From positions 1-64,000 of the forward strand of contig JAJYLT010000005.1 in NCBI GenBank assembly GCA_021787565.1: a DNA stretch of 64,000 bases. The letters run 5' to 3'. The notes under the pieces are model-generated. The model did not search any database, was not told the origin of the DNA, and saw only the letters and a list, made by a program, of their open reading frames with translations. The position numbers and the translations under genes were made by a program. This DNA comes from Acidobacteriota bacterium. Its GTDB lineage: Bacteria; Acidobacteriota; UBA4820; DSQY01. Shown here piece by piece: positions 55,030-64,000 of the stretch. Each line of letters starts with the position of its first letter. Position 1 is the stretch's first letter.

Positions 55030-56376
55030 ATGGCGAAGGTCCTGATCGTCGATGACGAGGCGGCCATTCGGGAAACCCTCCGGGGCGTCCTTGAGCGGCA
55101 GGGCTACGCCGTCGTGGAGGCGGCCAGCGCGCGGGCGGGCATCGCGGCGCTGGATGCGGAGGCGCCGGTGGACGTGGCCCTGGTGGACCTGCGGCTTCCC
55201 GACCTCGACGGCACGGCGGTCCTGGATGCCTCTCTCGAACGGGGGCTCACCACGCCCGTGATCATGATCTCGGGCCACGGCTCCATCCCGGCCGCCGTGG
55301 ACGCCGTGCGGAGGGGAGCCTACGACTTTCTCGAAAAGCCTCTGGACCGCGAACGGCTCCTCATCGTGCTGCGCAACGCCACGCGCCAGTCGGCCCTGGA
55401 GCGCCGGGCCTCGGAGGAGAGCGAGTCGGGGTTCCTGACCGCCTCCCCCCTGATGAAGGCCGTCCTCTCGGAGGCACAGCGGGCCGCGCCGTCCTACGCA
55501 CCCATCCTCATCACCGGCGAGACGGGATCGGGCAAGGAGGTGCTCGCGCGCTGGATCCACCGGCAGAGCCCATGGTCCACCGGACCCTTCGTGGCGCTCA
55601 ACTGCGCCGCCCTGCCCGAGAACCTCGCCGAATCGGAGCTCTTCGGCCACGCCCGTGGGGCCTTCACGGGCGCGGAGACGACGCGGAAGGGCAAGTTCCT
55701 CACCGCCGACGGGGGCACCCTCTTCCTGGATGAAATCGGCGACCTCCCCCTCCCGGTGCAGGCCAAGCTGTTGCGGGTGCTGGAGGAGGGCGTCGTGGAG
55801 CCGGTGGGCTCGGACCGGCCCGTCAAGGTGCGGGTCCGGGTCTTGGCGGCCACGCACCGGGATCTCAAGGCCAAGGCCAGGGAGGGAAGCTTCCGGGAGG
55901 ACCTCCTCTTCCGCGTGTCGGGATTTCCCCTGCACGTCCCGCCGCTGAGGGAGCGGCCGGAGGACATCCAGCTCCTGACCCGCCGCTTTCTGGCCGAGGC
56001 GCGAGTCCGGCAGGCGTGGCCCAACGGCGAACCCACGCCGGCCTTCCTCCGGGTGGTGGCCCGCCACGCCTGGCCGGGCAACGTCCGGGAGCTCCGGTGG
56101 GCCGTGGAAAGGGCCGTGCTGTTGGCCGGTCCCGCCATGCCGGGCCCGGAGCACCTTCCGCCCGAAGTGCGGTTCGGCCAGGGCGAGGCGCCCTCCGGAT
56201 CCCTCGTGGAGGCGCGGCAGTTTGCGGAGGCCCAGGCCATCCGCCAGGCCCTGGAACAGGCCCGGGGCAACGTCGCCGCCGCGGCCCGGCTCCTCACCCT
56301 CAGCCGCTCCCGCCTCTACGAGCGCCTGGGCGAGCTGGCGATCGACCCCGCTCCCTACCGCCGGCGCAAAGGGTGA
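55030..56376 (+). CDS. NtrC-family sigma-54-dependent response regulator
   Basis: 448 residues. Receiver (1-120): D-D-E near 8-10, phospho-acceptor in V-D-L-R-L-P, K-P-L. AAA+ domain: G-E-T-G-S-G-K-E Walker A, G-A-F-T-G-A loop that contacts sigma-54, L-F-L-D-E-I-G Walker B, R-fingers in F-R-E-D-L-L-F-R. C-terminal Fis-type helix-turn-helix (N-V-A-A-A-A-R-L-L-T-L-S-R-S-R-L). All functional motifs are intact, unlike the island copy at 43169. No kinase gene is adjacent. A TACCCT box lies seven bases before the ATG. Confidence 0.92.
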   Translation: MAKVLIVDDEAAIRETLRGVLERQGYAVVEAASARAGIAALDAEAPVDVALVDLRLPDLDGTAVLDASLERGLTTPVIMISGHGSIPAAVDAVRRGAYDFLEKPLDRERLLIVLRNATRQSALERRASEESESGFLTASPLMKAVLSEAQRAAPSYAPILITGETGSGKEVLARWIHRQSPWSTGPFVALNCAALPENLAESELFGHARGAFTGAETTRKGKFLTADGGTLFLDEIGDLPLPVQAKLLRVLEEGVVEPVGSDRPVKVRVRVLAATHRDLKAKAREGSFREDLLFRVSGFPLHVPPLRERPEDIQLLTRRFLAEARVRQAWPNGEPTPAFLRVVARHAWPGNVRELRWAVERAVLLAGPAMPGPEHLPPEVRFGQGEAPSGSLVEARQFAEAQAIRQALEQARGNVAAAARLLTLSRSRLYERLGELAIDPAPYRRRKG

Positions 56377-56802
56377 CGGGAAATTCGGAAAGAAGGGATC
56401 ACCACAGAGAGAGGCGCAGAGGGGTTGGAATTGGGAAAAATTCACCACAAAGACACCAAAACACGAAGGGATTAGGTGAAAGTGCGAAGGCGGAAAAATA
56501 AGATTCACCGCAGAGACGCCGAGGACGCGGAGGAATTTTCGGATTTGGGATTGGGGATTTGGGATTTGAAAACCAAGGCCTCGGCCCCTCCACCCTCCTT
56601 CCCATTGTGGGAGCCGTCGCCTGACGGCGACGGGATCGCGATCAGGCGATCGCTCCCACATCTATCATCCATCATCCATCCGGCGGGATTTGGGATTTGG
56701 GAAAAGACCCTTCCTCGGCCCCTCCACCCTCCACCCTCCCCTGCGTCTAGCGCCTCTCCTCACTTCCCACTGTCCCAAGCCCCCGTGCTATCCTAAGGTC
56801 CC
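56377..56802. repeat. Intergenic octamer repeats and REP-like pair
   Basis: 56395-56530 holds CACCACAGAG / ACACCAAA-type 8-bp repeats. 56607-56659 is an inverted pair of GTGGGAGC(C/G)-type palindromes. ATCATCC heptamers near 56661-56678. No gene. Confidence 0.7.
56786..56794 (+). promoter_or_regulatory. Extended -10 TGCTATCCT before ttcA
   Basis: Eight bases before the ATG, so the transcript should start at or next to the start codon. Confidence 0.45.
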
Positions 56803-57609
56803 ATGGATGCGACCCTGGCCACCGGCGTGAAGCTCGAGAAGATGCTCCTGAACCGCGCGGGCAGGGCCATCGCGGATTTCGACCTCATCCGAGAGGGAGA
56901 CCGCGTGGCCGTGGCCCTCTCGGGCGGGAAGGACTCCTTCAGCCTGCTCAGGCTCCTCTTCCTGCTCCAGCGCCGCTCTCCGGTCTCCTTCGAGATGACG
57001 GGACTCACCATCCACAACGGCTCCGACCTGTTTCAGGCGGACCTCCTGGAGGAGTACTGCCACCGCGAGGGCATCCCCCTTCACGTGGAGAGGACCTCCC
57101 TCGCGGCCGTCGTAGAGGAGAAGCGGCGGCCCGGTTCCCCCTACTGCTCCCTCTGCTCGCGCCTCAGGCGGGGAGCCCTCTACGGCGCGGCGCGGGCCCT
57201 GGGCTGCAACAAGCTCGCCCTGGGGCACCACTTGGACGATGCCGCCGAGACGCTCCTCATGAACCTCTTCTTCGAGGGGAGCCTGAAGGCGATGCCCCCC
57301 AAGCTGCTCGCGGAGAACGGCAGGATCACGCTGATCCGTCCGCTGTTGTACGCCCCCGAGGCCCTGCTCGCCGACTACGCGCGTGAGCAGGGATTCCCCG
57401 TCATCGACTGCGGATGCTGGCTCTGCGGGGAGCAGGAGCAGGAGAGGGCGCGGATGAAGGTCCTCATCGCCCAGGTGTCCGGGCGCTACCCGAAAGTTCG
57501 AAGCTCCATCCTGTCGGCCCTTACGAGGCTGGAGCCCCGCTTTCTCATGGACCGTCGCCGGCATGATTTCGAGGAGGAGGAGGCCCCCCGTGGAACCCCT
57601 GAAGGCTGA
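56803..57609 (+). CDS. ttcA: tRNA 2-thiocytidine synthetase (TtcA-like)
   Basis: 268 residues, PP-loop ATP pyrophosphatase that thiolates C32 of certain tRNAs. L-S-G-G-K-D-S PP-loop at 41-47, the catalytic C-S-L-C pair in Y-C-S-L-C-S-R-L-R-R-G near 111-120, G-H-H-L-D-D-A-A-E-T, and a C-terminal C-G-C-W-L-C-G. TtcA normally binds a 4Fe-4S cluster with these Cys. Overlaps the next gene by 20 bases. Confidence 0.85.
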   Translation: MDATLATGVKLEKMLLNRAGRAIADFDLIREGDRVAVALSGGKDSFSLLRLLFLLQRRSPVSFEMTGLTIHNGSDLFQADLLEEYCHREGIPLHVERTSLAAVVEEKRRPGSPYCSLCSRLRRGALYGAARALGCNKLALGHHLDDAAETLLMNLFFEGSLKAMPPKLLAENGRITLIRPLLYAPEALLADYAREQGFPVIDCGCWLCGEQEQERARMKVLIAQVSGRYPKVRSSILSALTRLEPRFLMDRRRHDFEEEEAPRGTPEG

Positions 57610-58093
57610 AGACCTGCGGGAGCTCGCGCGGCGCATCAGCCAGTACCGGCTCTTCTTCTCGATTTACGTCGCCTCGGCGGCCCTCTACGCGGCCAGCGCG
57701 GCGGCCCTGACCGCGCAGACCACGCCCTCCCCCTACCCGCTCGCCGACGGCTCCCTCGCGTTCGGCCTCTTCGCCCTGCTCGTCGTCTTCCTCGGCCGCT
57801 GGGCCGCCTTCCGCCCCTCGGCCCTGCGCCGCCTCCAGTTGAACTCGATGCAGAAGATGGTCCGCTACACCTTTTTCACCTGGATCTTCCTGCTGGCGAT
57901 GGGCGAGAGCCTGGGCATGACGGCGGTCACGGCCGCGTCCCTGGGCTCTGGCTCGACCTGGAAGATGCTCCTGCTGTGCCTCTGGCAGGTGCTGGCCGGA
58001 CTGGTGCTCACGCCGGAGCGGGCGCACTGGGACCGCGTGCTCTCTCTCTGGCAGCAAACCTTTTCCCCCCCGACCGATAGGAGGATCGCATGA
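57590..58093 (+). CDS. Three-to-four-span membrane protein of unknown function
   Basis: 167 residues from GTG 57590, which follows a GAGGAGGAGGAGG site at 57571-57583. About four hydrophobic spans with a short soluble start. No family recognised. It overlaps ttcA upstream and a secreted protein downstream (ATGA), so the three are co-translated. Confidence 0.7.
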   Translation: MEPLKAEDLRELARRISQYRLFFSIYVASAALYAASAAALTAQTTPSPYPLADGSLAFGLFALLVVFLGRWAAFRPSALRRLQLNSMQKMVRYTFFTWIFLLAMGESLGMTAVTAASLGSGSTWKMLLLCLWQVLAGLVLTPERAHWDRVLSLWQQTFSPPTDRRIA

Positions 58094-58536
58094 GCCGTTC
58101 CCTGCTGCGCACCGCCCTCGTCGCCGCGGCGCTGTGCCTCTCGCTTCCCTTCAGCGCCGAGTTCTCGTGCAACCGCTACGACTTCGCGCTGAACCGGTTC
58201 ATCCGCCTGGACACGAAGGCGGGGGACCTGGCGATCCAGGACGTTCAGTTCCAGTTCCCCTCGTACATCGGCCCCAAGAAGCTCGACATCGAGGGCCGAA
58301 ACGAGGCCACGGTGGACGTCAAGAATTACGGCACCGTGCCCCTCAGGGTTCACGTGGCCATCGCCCTCTTCGACGCCAGCGGCAACCTGGTGGGGTGCGG
58401 CACGACGGGGAGCAAGCTCGGGTACACGCGGGCCGGCGAGGGCGAATCCTTCTACGTCGCCTTCAACTACGTGCATTCCAAGCTGATGAGCGCGAAGTAC
58501 TTCTACCTGACCGTGGAGACCGAACCCGCCAAGTAG
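58090..58536 (+). CDS. Small secreted protein, unknown function
   Basis: 148 residues with signal peptide (about 1-22). The mature part is beta-rich with A-T-V-D-V-K-N-Y-G-T-V-P-L-R-V-H-V-A-I, a fibronectin- or CARDB-like strand pattern, and two Cys that may form a disulfide. Start overlaps the preceding stop. Probably periplasmic. Confidence 0.7.
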   Translation: MSRSLLRTALVAAALCLSLPFSAEFSCNRYDFALNRFIRLDTKAGDLAIQDVQFQFPSYIGPKKLDIEGRNEATVDVKNYGTVPLRVHVAIALFDASGNLVGCGTTGSKLGYTRAGEGESFYVAFNYVHSKLMSAKYFYLTVETEPAK

Positions 58537-58586
58537 CGGAGAGAGAGAAGTCGGAAAAGAAAAATCCACCACTCAGCTCGGCCCGG

Positions 58587-59306
58587 TCACCGCTTCACGC
58601 CGCAGAGGGTCTGCGCCCCGTCCCGCGCCACGCGCAGGTGGACTCCCTCCTCGCGGAACTGAGGCAGGAAGCGGATCTCCACCCCCTCCTCCCTCACCAC
58701 CCTGTTCAGGTGGAAGTGACCCAGCACGGCCGATTTCACCCCTTCGGCCTTGAGGCGGCGGGCCCAGACCGAGAGCTCCTGCCTCGGGAAATAGGTCTTG
58801 TAGGTCGCGTTGGTGCCCGCCAGCCGGCCTTCCAAGTGACGGGCCAGCCGGAGCTGCCGTTCGGCCGGCAGGAGTTGGAAGAGCCTCCTCACGGATCGCG
58901 CCCTGGAAAACTCCCTCCATCGGAGGTAGTTGGCATCCGAGGTGTTGATCAGGTCGCCGTGTTCGAAGCGGATGCGGGCGGGCCCATCCGTCACGAGGTC
59001 CCAGTGGTCGCACACCCGGATGGGGCTCCACCGGGCCAGCTCCTTCATGAAGTAGTCGCGGTTCCCCGCCAGGTAGATGACCTTGCGCCCGTTCCCGGCG
59101 AGGCGCGAGAGGGCCGCGAGGACGGTTTCCTGTTCCGGGGTTTGGGCTCCGGGGAGGCCGATCCAGACCTGGAAGAGATCGCCGAGAAGGACCAGGTGGG
59201 GAGCGTCGGCCCTCTCGAAATCCTGAAGCCAGGCGAGGAATACGGAAAGGACGGGGTCGCCGATCGAAAGGTGGGGGTCCGCCGCGCACCAAGCCAGGTC
59301 GTCCAC
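58587..59306 (-). CDS. lpxH: UDP-2,3-diacylglucosamine hydrolase (LpxH-like)
   Basis: Cleaves UDP-diacylglucosamine to lipid X in lipid A synthesis. GTG 59306, six bases after GGAGGAG, gives 239 residues, the usual length. Metallophosphoesterase motifs in order: A-D-P-H-L, L-L-G-D-L-F, A-G-N-R-D (the LpxH form of GNHD), F-E-H-G-D and L-G-H-F-H. Longer in-frame starts upstream add only Arg/Pro-rich sequence. With the heptosyltransferase it supports an LPS outer membrane. Confidence 0.85.
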   Translation of the reverse strand: MDDLAWCAADPHLSIGDPVLSVFLAWLQDFERADAPHLVLLGDLFQVWIGLPGAQTPEQETVLAALSRLAGNGRKVIYLAGNRDYFMKELARWSPIRVCDHWDLVTDGPARIRFEHGDLINTSDANYLRWREFSRARSVRRLFQLLPAERQLRLARHLEGRLAGTNATYKTYFPRQELSVWARRLKAEGVKSAVLGHFHLNRVVREEGVEIRFLPQFREEGVHLRVARDGAQTLCGVKR

Positions 59307-59583
59307 GCCGCTCCTCCGCCTCACGACGCACGGGCCGCGCCGACGGCCCCGCGTGGGGAGCCTATCACGCGGGTGGGGGCCGCACAAGGTTGCTTGCGGC
59401 CCGCCGGACGTTCATATTATTCATCAGGCGATGGTAGCGCTGACAGGGTTGCGGCGCCGATCAGCGCGACCGGGGCTGGGGCAATAATGGCGCGATCATG
59501 TCGAGGGTGTTGGAGGGACGGCCCCCCCTTGAGCCTCACGATGGGTGGCGCCGGATAAGTCATGGTCATCAAGGAGGAAGAAA

Positions 59584-60000
59584 ATGGATTTGACCCTTGC
59601 CAGCCAGGAGCGTTGCGAGGTGATGGATATCACCGCCAACGTCCAGCGGGCCTGCCGTCAGTGGGGCGGAAGCGGGGCGGTGCTGGTCTACTGCCCCCAC
59701 ACGACCGGCGGCGTGACCCTCAACGAGAAATTCGATCCGACGGTCCGCCAGGACCTCCTGCACTGGATGGAGCGGCTGGTCCCCGCGGGAGCGGTCTACG
59801 CCCACGCGGAAGGGAACGCCGACGCCCACATCAAGGCGAGCCTTACTGGAAGCCAGGTCCTGATCCCCGTGCGCCAGGGGAATCTGCTCCTGGGCCGTTG
59901 GCAGGGGCTTTTTTTCCTGGAATTCGACGGGCCAAGGCACCGCACGCTCTGGCTCAGCTTCCTGGCAACCGCGCCGCAAGAGGCGGCGAGCGGGAAGTAG
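59584..60000 (+). CDS. YjbQ/UPF0047 family protein
   Basis: 138 residues, start ATG 59584 with AAGGAGGAAG upstream. P-H-T-T-G-G-V-T-L-N-E near 42-52, H-A-E-G-N-A-D-A-H near 78-86 and G-R-W-Q-G near 105-109 are the conserved metal-binding and active-site segments of this family, reported to have thiamine phosphate synthase activity. Stands alone; hairpins follow. Confidence 0.9.
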   Translation: MDLTLASQERCEVMDITANVQRACRQWGGSGAVLVYCPHTTGGVTLNEKFDPTVRQDLLHWMERLVPAGAVYAHAEGNADAHIKASLTGSQVLIPVRQGNLLLGRWQGLFFLEFDGPRHRTLWLSFLATAPQEAASGK

Positions 60001-60151
60001 CGGCCGGTGGAAACCGGCCGTTCCCGGCCGCCCAGCGGGCGGCCGGCTGGATGATGATGGATGAGGGAACGATCGCCTGATCGCGGCCCAGTCGCCGTCA
60101 GGCGACGGTTCCCACGCGCGTGGTTGTGGGAGCGGTTGCCCAATCGCGGCG
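60001..60151. repeat. Palindromic repeats after the YjbQ gene
   Basis: CGGCCGG...CCGGCCG (60001-60020) and CGGCCGCC...GGCGGCCG (60025-60046) hairpins, then a GGATGAT patch, then REP-like GATCGCCTGATCGCG and GTGGGAGCGGTTGCC palindromes to 60151. The first hairpin may terminate the gene. Confidence 0.6.
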
Positions 60152-60219
60152 GGCCTTCGTTGTTTTTTTCAATTCGCCATTCGCAATTCGTCATTCGTCC
60201 CTCATCGGCCCCTTCGCCG

Positions 60220-60939
60220 TCAGTCGTTGACGGTCACGAAGCCCGTGACGCCGTCGGTCTGGATTCGGCGCTGGAGGGCCTCGGCGGCCTCCTCGCTGGA
60301 CAGGTGGCCCACGCGGACCCGGTAGAAGTCCCGGAACCGGATCACGTACGCATCGCCGTAACGGTTGGCCATCAGGTCCCTGTAACGCAGCGCGTTCCGC
60401 TCGTTCTGGAAGGCTCCCACCTGGACGGTGAAGGAGGCGTCGAGCAGGGAGGCGCTGCTGCCGGGACCGCCCACGAGGGTCTCGCCGGTCGTGGGGGCGG
60501 ACTTGGGCCGCTCGGTGGCGCGGTCCAACACCTGGATGCGAACGTGGGCCAGCCCCTCGTTGGCAAATCCCAGGGCCTTGGCCGCGCCGTAGGAGCAGTC
60601 CAGCCCCCGGCCCTTCACGAAAGGGCCTCTGTCGTTGATCGTGAGCACGGCCTGGCGGCCGTTGTCCAGATTGGTGACCCTCACGATGGTCCCCAGCGGC
60701 AGGGTGCGATGCGCCGCGGTGAGGCCGTACATGTTGAAGATCTCGCCGCTGGCCGTGGGCTTGCCGTTGAAGTCCTTCCCGTACCAGGAGGAGACCACCT
60801 CCTGCTCCCGGTCCCGGGCGGAGAGGTGGGGGACGCCGGCCCGGCGCCGGTGGTGGACGCAGCCGCTCAGGAACACCAGCGCCACGAGCCCAAACCCTGC
60901 CAGCAACCGCCTGCGGCCCCTCTTGCCGTCAGCGCTCAT
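60220..60939 (-). CDS. rlpA: RlpA-like lytic transglycosylase lipoprotein
   Basis: 239 residues. Lipobox F-L-S-G-C near 23-27. RlpA double-psi beta-barrel at about 48-140 with S-S-W-Y-G-K-D-F, T-A-S-G-E, A-A-H-R-T-L-P-L-G and N-D-R-G-P-F, which carries the catalytic Asp and His. A C-terminal SPOR domain (about 165-239) with F-T-V-Q-V-G-A-F binds denuded peptidoglycan. Overlaps the preceding small membrane gene by 11 bases. Confidence 0.93.
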   Translation of the reverse strand: MSADGKRGRRRLLAGFGLVALVFLSGCVHHRRRAGVPHLSARDREQEVVSSWYGKDFNGKPTASGEIFNMYGLTAAHRTLPLGTIVRVTNLDNGRQAVLTINDRGPFVKGRGLDCSYGAAKALGFANEGLAHVRIQVLDRATERPKSAPTTGETLVGGPGSSASLLDASFTVQVGAFQNERNALRYRDLMANRYGDAYVIRFRDFYRVRVGHLSSEEAAEALQRRIQTDGVTGFVTVND

Positions 60940-61177
60940 CGGGAAACGCCCTCCGCAGGGCGGAGCCCCGCCGGATGAACCAGAGGAACAGCAGAAAGGC
61001 CATGAGGCCGAGCAGGCCCCCGAGGGCGATGATCAGCAGCGCCCTGACCGCCGTTTCGCGCTGCCCCTCCGCCCCGCCGAACCAGGACCTCAGGGCCTCC
61101 AGGGCTGGGAAGCCCTCGAAAAGCATGTAGAGGGAGGACAGGAGGGCCTTGAGAATCCGGACCAGCCAGTCGAGCAC
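60929..61177 (-). CDS. Small two-span membrane protein
   Basis: 82 residues, an amphipathic N-terminal region (W-L-V-R-I-L-K-A-L-L-S-S-L-Y) and a strong span at about 44-66 with a basic end. No family recognised. Lies between lolA and rlpA and overlaps rlpA, suggesting an envelope role. Confidence 0.6.
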   Translation of the reverse strand: MLDWLVRILKALLSSLYMLFEGFPALEALRSWFGGAEGQRETAVRALLIIALGGLLGLMAFLLFLWFIRRGSALRRAFPDER

Positions 61178-61243
61178 CCTCGTCCTCCCGCCCTGACACC
61201 CGAGACCCTGCCCCGAACGGAGGAGCGGTCCTCCCGTCAGGGC

Positions 61244-61999
61244 TCAGGGCTTGAAAGGGTTCTGCAGGTCCATGAGCTGTCGCTGCACCTTCACCCCCGG
61301 CGGGATATCCACCTTGAAGGCATCGGGAGGCAGCGCCGGGTTCAGATCCCAGTCCGAAAAGTCGAAGCGGATGCGGTCTCCCCCCGACTCCACCACGTCG
61401 AACCCCCTCAGGGTGCCCGTGCGGGCGTCCACGTCGAAGTGCAGGGCGGCGATTTTCCGCTTCAGCCTGAACTTGCGGGGAACGAGGATCAGGTGGACGA
61501 TATCGCCCTCCTGGCCCGACCAGATCACCGTGAAGGACTCCTTCAGCTCGGCCAGCGGCTGTCCGACGCCCAGGTAGTGGATGATCTTACTCTGGTGTCC
61601 CCGGATGTTCTGGACGATGACCCGCCTCTGGCCTGGCTCATAGACCAGGAGGCTCCCATCCTTGATGAGGAAGTAGAGGGGCGAAGGGGAGGTGTACCGG
61701 TAGAGGGCCGTGTCGGGCTTCTTCAGCGTCAGCTCGCCCTTGAGCACCTGGGGCTTGGCGAGCATCTGGAAGTTGTTGGTCTGCACGAATTTCACGCGCA
61801 GGGTCTGGATCCCCTTCTGGAGCGCGTCCATCTTCTGCAAAAGGGCCACCAACCGAGGATCGTCCGGCTTCGGAGGTTCCTTGGCCCGCGTGGATAAGAG
61901 CGGGAGCGCCAGAAGGAAGAGGACGACGAAGAGTGGGAGGAGGAGGGCCCTCCCGCCCGGCCCGCCAGCGAAGAGGTTGGAGCGCCGTTCCCTAACCAT
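61244..61999 (-). CDS. lolA: Outer-membrane lipoprotein carrier LolA
   Basis: Periplasmic chaperone that ferries lipoproteins to the outer membrane, 251 residues. N-terminal hydrophobic signal (about 20-38). F-V-Q-T-N-N-F near 71-77, [10 protein letters not shown] near 88-97, L-V-Y-E-P-G and a late V-D-I-P-P-G-V are the LolA pattern. Overlaps the purH stop by eight bases. A longer N-terminus than usual suggests an internal start is possible. Confidence 0.88.
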   Translation of the reverse strand: MVRERRSNLFAGGPGGRALLLPLFVVLFLLALPLLSTRAKEPPKPDDPRLVALLQKMDALQKGIQTLRVKFVQTNNFQMLAKPQVLKGELTLKKPDTALYRYTSPSPLYFLIKDGSLLVYEPGQRRVIVQNIRGHQSKIIHYLGVGQPLAELKESFTVIWSGQEGDIVHLILVPRKFRLKRKIAALHFDVDARTGTLRGFDVVESGGDRIRFDFSDWDLNPALPPDAFKVDIPPGVKVQRQLMDLQNPFKP

Positions 62000-63551
62000 G
62001 CCGGAAGTGCCTCGTGCCCGTGAAGACCATGGCCAGCTTGAGCCTGTCGGCGGCCTCGATGACCTCCGGATCCCGGATGCTTCCGCCAGGCTGGATCACG
62101 GCCGTGACGCCGGCTTCGGCCAGCTCCTCGACGCCATCCGGAAAGGGGAAGAAGGCGTCGGAGGCGGCCGAGCAGCCCCTCGTGTCGCGGTAGGCCTTCA
62201 TCCGGGCGATCTTCACCGAATCCACCCGGCTCATCTGGCCGGCGCCCACGCCCACGGTCCCCTCCGCGTCTCCGATGACGATGGCGTTGCTCTTCACGTG
62301 CTTGCAGACCTTCCAGGCCAGATCCAGGGCGGTGGTTTCAGATTCCGTGGGAGCCCGCTTCGTGACCACCTTGCGCTCCTCGGGCAGGCCCGGCAGGTCC
62401 TGGGTCTGCACCAGCAGCCCGCCCGCGACGCGCTTGAAGTCCCAACCCGGAAAGGGGTCCTGGTCCTTCAGCTCGATGACGCGGAGGTTCTTTTTCCGAG
62501 AGAGCACCTCCAGGGCCTTGCGCTCAAAGGAGGGGGCCACCACGATCTCCAGGAAGATCTCCGACAGGGCGAGGGCCGCCTCTCCGTCGCAGGGGACGTT
62601 GAAGGCGACGATGCCGCCGAAGGCCGAGAGGGAATCGGTCTGGAGGGCCCGGCGGAAGGCCGCCAGGGGCGTGGCCCCGAGGGCGGCCCCGCAGGGGTTG
62701 GTGTGCTTGATGACGGCGCAGGAGGGGCGCGGCAGCTCGCAGGCCAGGGCCCACGCCCCGTGCAGGTCCAGGAGGTTGTTGAAGGAGAGCTCCTTCCCCT
62801 GGTACTGCTTCAGGGCCCCGAGGAAGCGGTCCCCCTCGCGGTAGAAGGCCGCCTCCTGCTGCGGGTTCTCGCCGTAGCGGAGGCTCTGGGCCTTGTGCAC
62901 GAAGAGGGGCAGGAAATCGGGGAAGGTCCCCCCATTGCGGACCAGCTCTCCCCCCTCCATGCGGATCGTGGAGAGGTGCCGGGCGATGGCCCCGTCGTAC
63001 TGCGCCGTCCGCTGGAAGGCCTTGGCGGAGAGCCTCAGCCTCGTCTCGGCGGTGACGCCCCCCTCGCGCTCGATCTCTTCCATGAGGGGGCCGTAGTCCG
63101 ACGGGTCCACGACGACGGCCACGGATTCGAAGTTCTTCGCCGCCGAGCGAACCATGGAGGGGCCGCCGATGTCGATGTTTTCGATGGCCTCGGCGATGCT
63201 CGCCCCGGGAGAGGCCACCACCCTCTCGAAGGGGTAGAGGTTGACGACCACGAGGTCGATGGGCGCCCCGCCCAGCCGCTCCAGGTCCTTCAGGTGCTCC
63301 TCCGTCCGCCTCGCCAGGATGCCGCCGTGCACGCGGGGATGCAGGGTCTTGACCCGCCCTTCCATGACCTCCGGGGAGCCCGTATAGGAGGCCACGTCCG
63401 TCACGGGCAGACCGGCCTCCCTCAGGAGCTTGGCCGTCCCGCCGGTGGAGAGCACCTCCACCCCACGCCCGGTGAGGAAGCGGACGAACCCTTCCAGGTT
63501 CTCCTTGCGCGAAACCGAAATCAGAGCCCTCTGGATGGCCACCGTCTTCAT
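61992..63551 (-). CDS. purH: Bifunctional AICAR formyltransferase / IMP cyclohydrolase
   Basis: Last two steps of IMP synthesis, 519 residues, normal length. IMP cyclohydrolase half opens A-L-I-S-V-S and S-T-G-G-T-A, with V-K-T-L-H-P and E-N-I-D-I-G-G-P. Transformylase half has [17 protein letters not shown] and F-G-G-I-V-A-F-N. The C-terminal ends R-H-F-R-H. A co-transcribed lolA follows. Confidence 0.97.
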   Translation of the reverse strand: MKTVAIQRALISVSRKENLEGFVRFLTGRGVEVLSTGGTAKLLREAGLPVTDVASYTGSPEVMEGRVKTLHPRVHGGILARRTEEHLKDLERLGGAPIDLVVVNLYPFERVVASPGASIAEAIENIDIGGPSMVRSAAKNFESVAVVVDPSDYGPLMEEIEREGGVTAETRLRLSAKAFQRTAQYDGAIARHLSTIRMEGGELVRNGGTFPDFLPLFVHKAQSLRYGENPQQEAAFYREGDRFLGALKQYQGKELSFNNLLDLHGAWALACELPRPSCAVIKHTNPCGAALGATPLAAFRRALQTDSLSAFGGIVAFNVPCDGEAALALSEIFLEIVVAPSFERKALEVLSRKKNLRVIELKDQDPFPGWDFKRVAGGLLVQTQDLPGLPEERKVVTKRAPTESETTALDLAWKVCKHVKSNAIVIGDAEGTVGVGAGQMSRVDSVKIARMKAYRDTRGCSAASDAFFPFPDGVEELAEAGVTAVIQPGGSIRDPEVIEAADRLKLAMVFTGTRHFRHG

Positions 63552-63620
63552 CGTTCTTCTCCGCTCTCAGGGGCCGGGGACGGGCGCCGCCGGCGTTCCC
63601 GGCGTGGTGAAAGCCGCTCC

Positions 63621-64000
63621 TCAGGAGGCGCGCTTCTCCCCGGGATGATAGAAGGGGGTCGCCGCCACGTCGCCCCCCATGGACTTCCACATATAAAACC
63701 AGCTCTTGGCCGCGTCGGAAGCGGCGTGCGAGAGGACCACCTCGGCCACGCCGAAGGCGTTGGAACGGTCATCGAAGGTATCCGAGGAGACCCGCTTGCC
63801 GTGCGGGAAATAGCAGAAGAGCACCGCCTTCTCATAGCGCGGCATGCTCTCCAGCCTTTGGATCAGGTAGGACCGGAGGTCGCCCTTCAGAGGCGGGCTG
63901 TCGTACCCGTCGAAGGCGACCACCATGAGGGGCAGCTTGCGCTCCATGTAGGCGAGGTAGTCCGCCCGCACTTGCGCGGCCCTCGGATCCTGACCCGCCC
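63621..64000 (-). CDS. Partial uncharacterised protein (runs off the window)
   Basis: At least 126 residues, open to the window edge, so the true N-terminus is outside. Visible sequence has V-V-A-F-D-G-Y-D, Y-L-I-Q-R-L, V-L-F-C-Y-F-P-H-G-K-R and W-F-Y-M-W-K-S-M-G-G-D. No family recognised. Its stop lies 69 bases before purH in the same direction. Confidence 0.6.
   Translation of the reverse strand, partial: AGQDPRAAQVRADYLAYMERKLPLMVVAFDGYDSPPLKGDLRSYLIQRLESMPRYEKAVLFCYFPHGKRVSSDTFDDRSNAFGVAEVVLSHAASDAAKSWFYMWKSMGGDVAATPFYHPGEKRAS

Noticed and set aside
58587..59306. Mutated metallophosphoesterase motif (GNRD instead of GNHD)
   Set aside because: GNRD is the normal form in LpxH enzymes, so this is not a defect.

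Overview
The window is about 64 kb of GC-rich DNA from a diderm bacterium. LolA, LpxH, RlpA, a heptosyltransferase, beta-barrel porins and several lipoproteins point to an LPS-type outer membrane. A full-length duplicated FtsX/MacB-type permease of the kind known as acidobacterial duplicated orphan permease, together with an ABC/NtrC-kinase operon, points to Acidobacteriota. That assignment is inference, because the permease lies on a mobile island.

Layout. 0.1-6.6 kb (minus strand): a respiratory operon of a c-type cytochrome, a DUF3373-like porin, a Psr/Phs-type molybdopterin oxidoreductase with FeS and NrfD subunits, and a TorD-like chaperone. 7.0-8.8 kb: a prenyl synthase and a HAD hydrolase. 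9.0-13.2 kb: a tightly overlapping operon of a solute-binding lipoprotein, a membrane histidine kinase and a receiver-kinase hybrid. 13.6-29.4 kb: a same-strand run of six modular secreted proteins. Four share one C-terminal module of about 85 residues, two share a different one of about 95 residues, and each gene is followed by a GC-rich UUCG-type terminator, five of them almost the same sequence. A BrnT/BrnA toxin-antitoxin pair sits inside this run. 29.6-32.7 kb: a GCS2-family ligase and a MinD/J-like/RodZ-HTH fusion protein.

33.0-44.5 kb is a genomic island at a tRNA-Arg(ACG) gene. A 47-bp direct repeat of the tRNA 3' end marks both borders. Cargo is an AbiE-type toxin-antitoxin pair, an MNT/HEPN pair, and an ABC efflux operon with a two-component system that carries large internal deletions. 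A repeat with TTGCAACT direct repeats lies near each border and once in the middle, next to what looks like a decayed attachment site. No integrase is visible. 45.0-48.5 kb holds a TPR protein and a compact bacterial microcompartment locus: a class II aldolase, one BMC-H, three BMC-P and an unknown Cys-tailed protein. 48.8-64 kb holds envelope and housekeeping genes: heptosyltransferase, 2-hydroxyacid dehydrogenase, a large barrel protein, ferredoxin, an NtrC-type regulator, TtcA, LpxH, a YjbQ-like protein, RlpA, LolA and PurH.

Intergenic DNA is crowded with 7-8 bp tandem repeats and REP-like palindromes. Several genes take their stop codon, and at least one its start, from these repeats. Several promoters have an extended -10 (TGCTATACT-like) only 6-8 bases from the start codon, suggesting leaderless mRNAs. 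Start sites, domains and promoters were assigned by eye; no database search was run.
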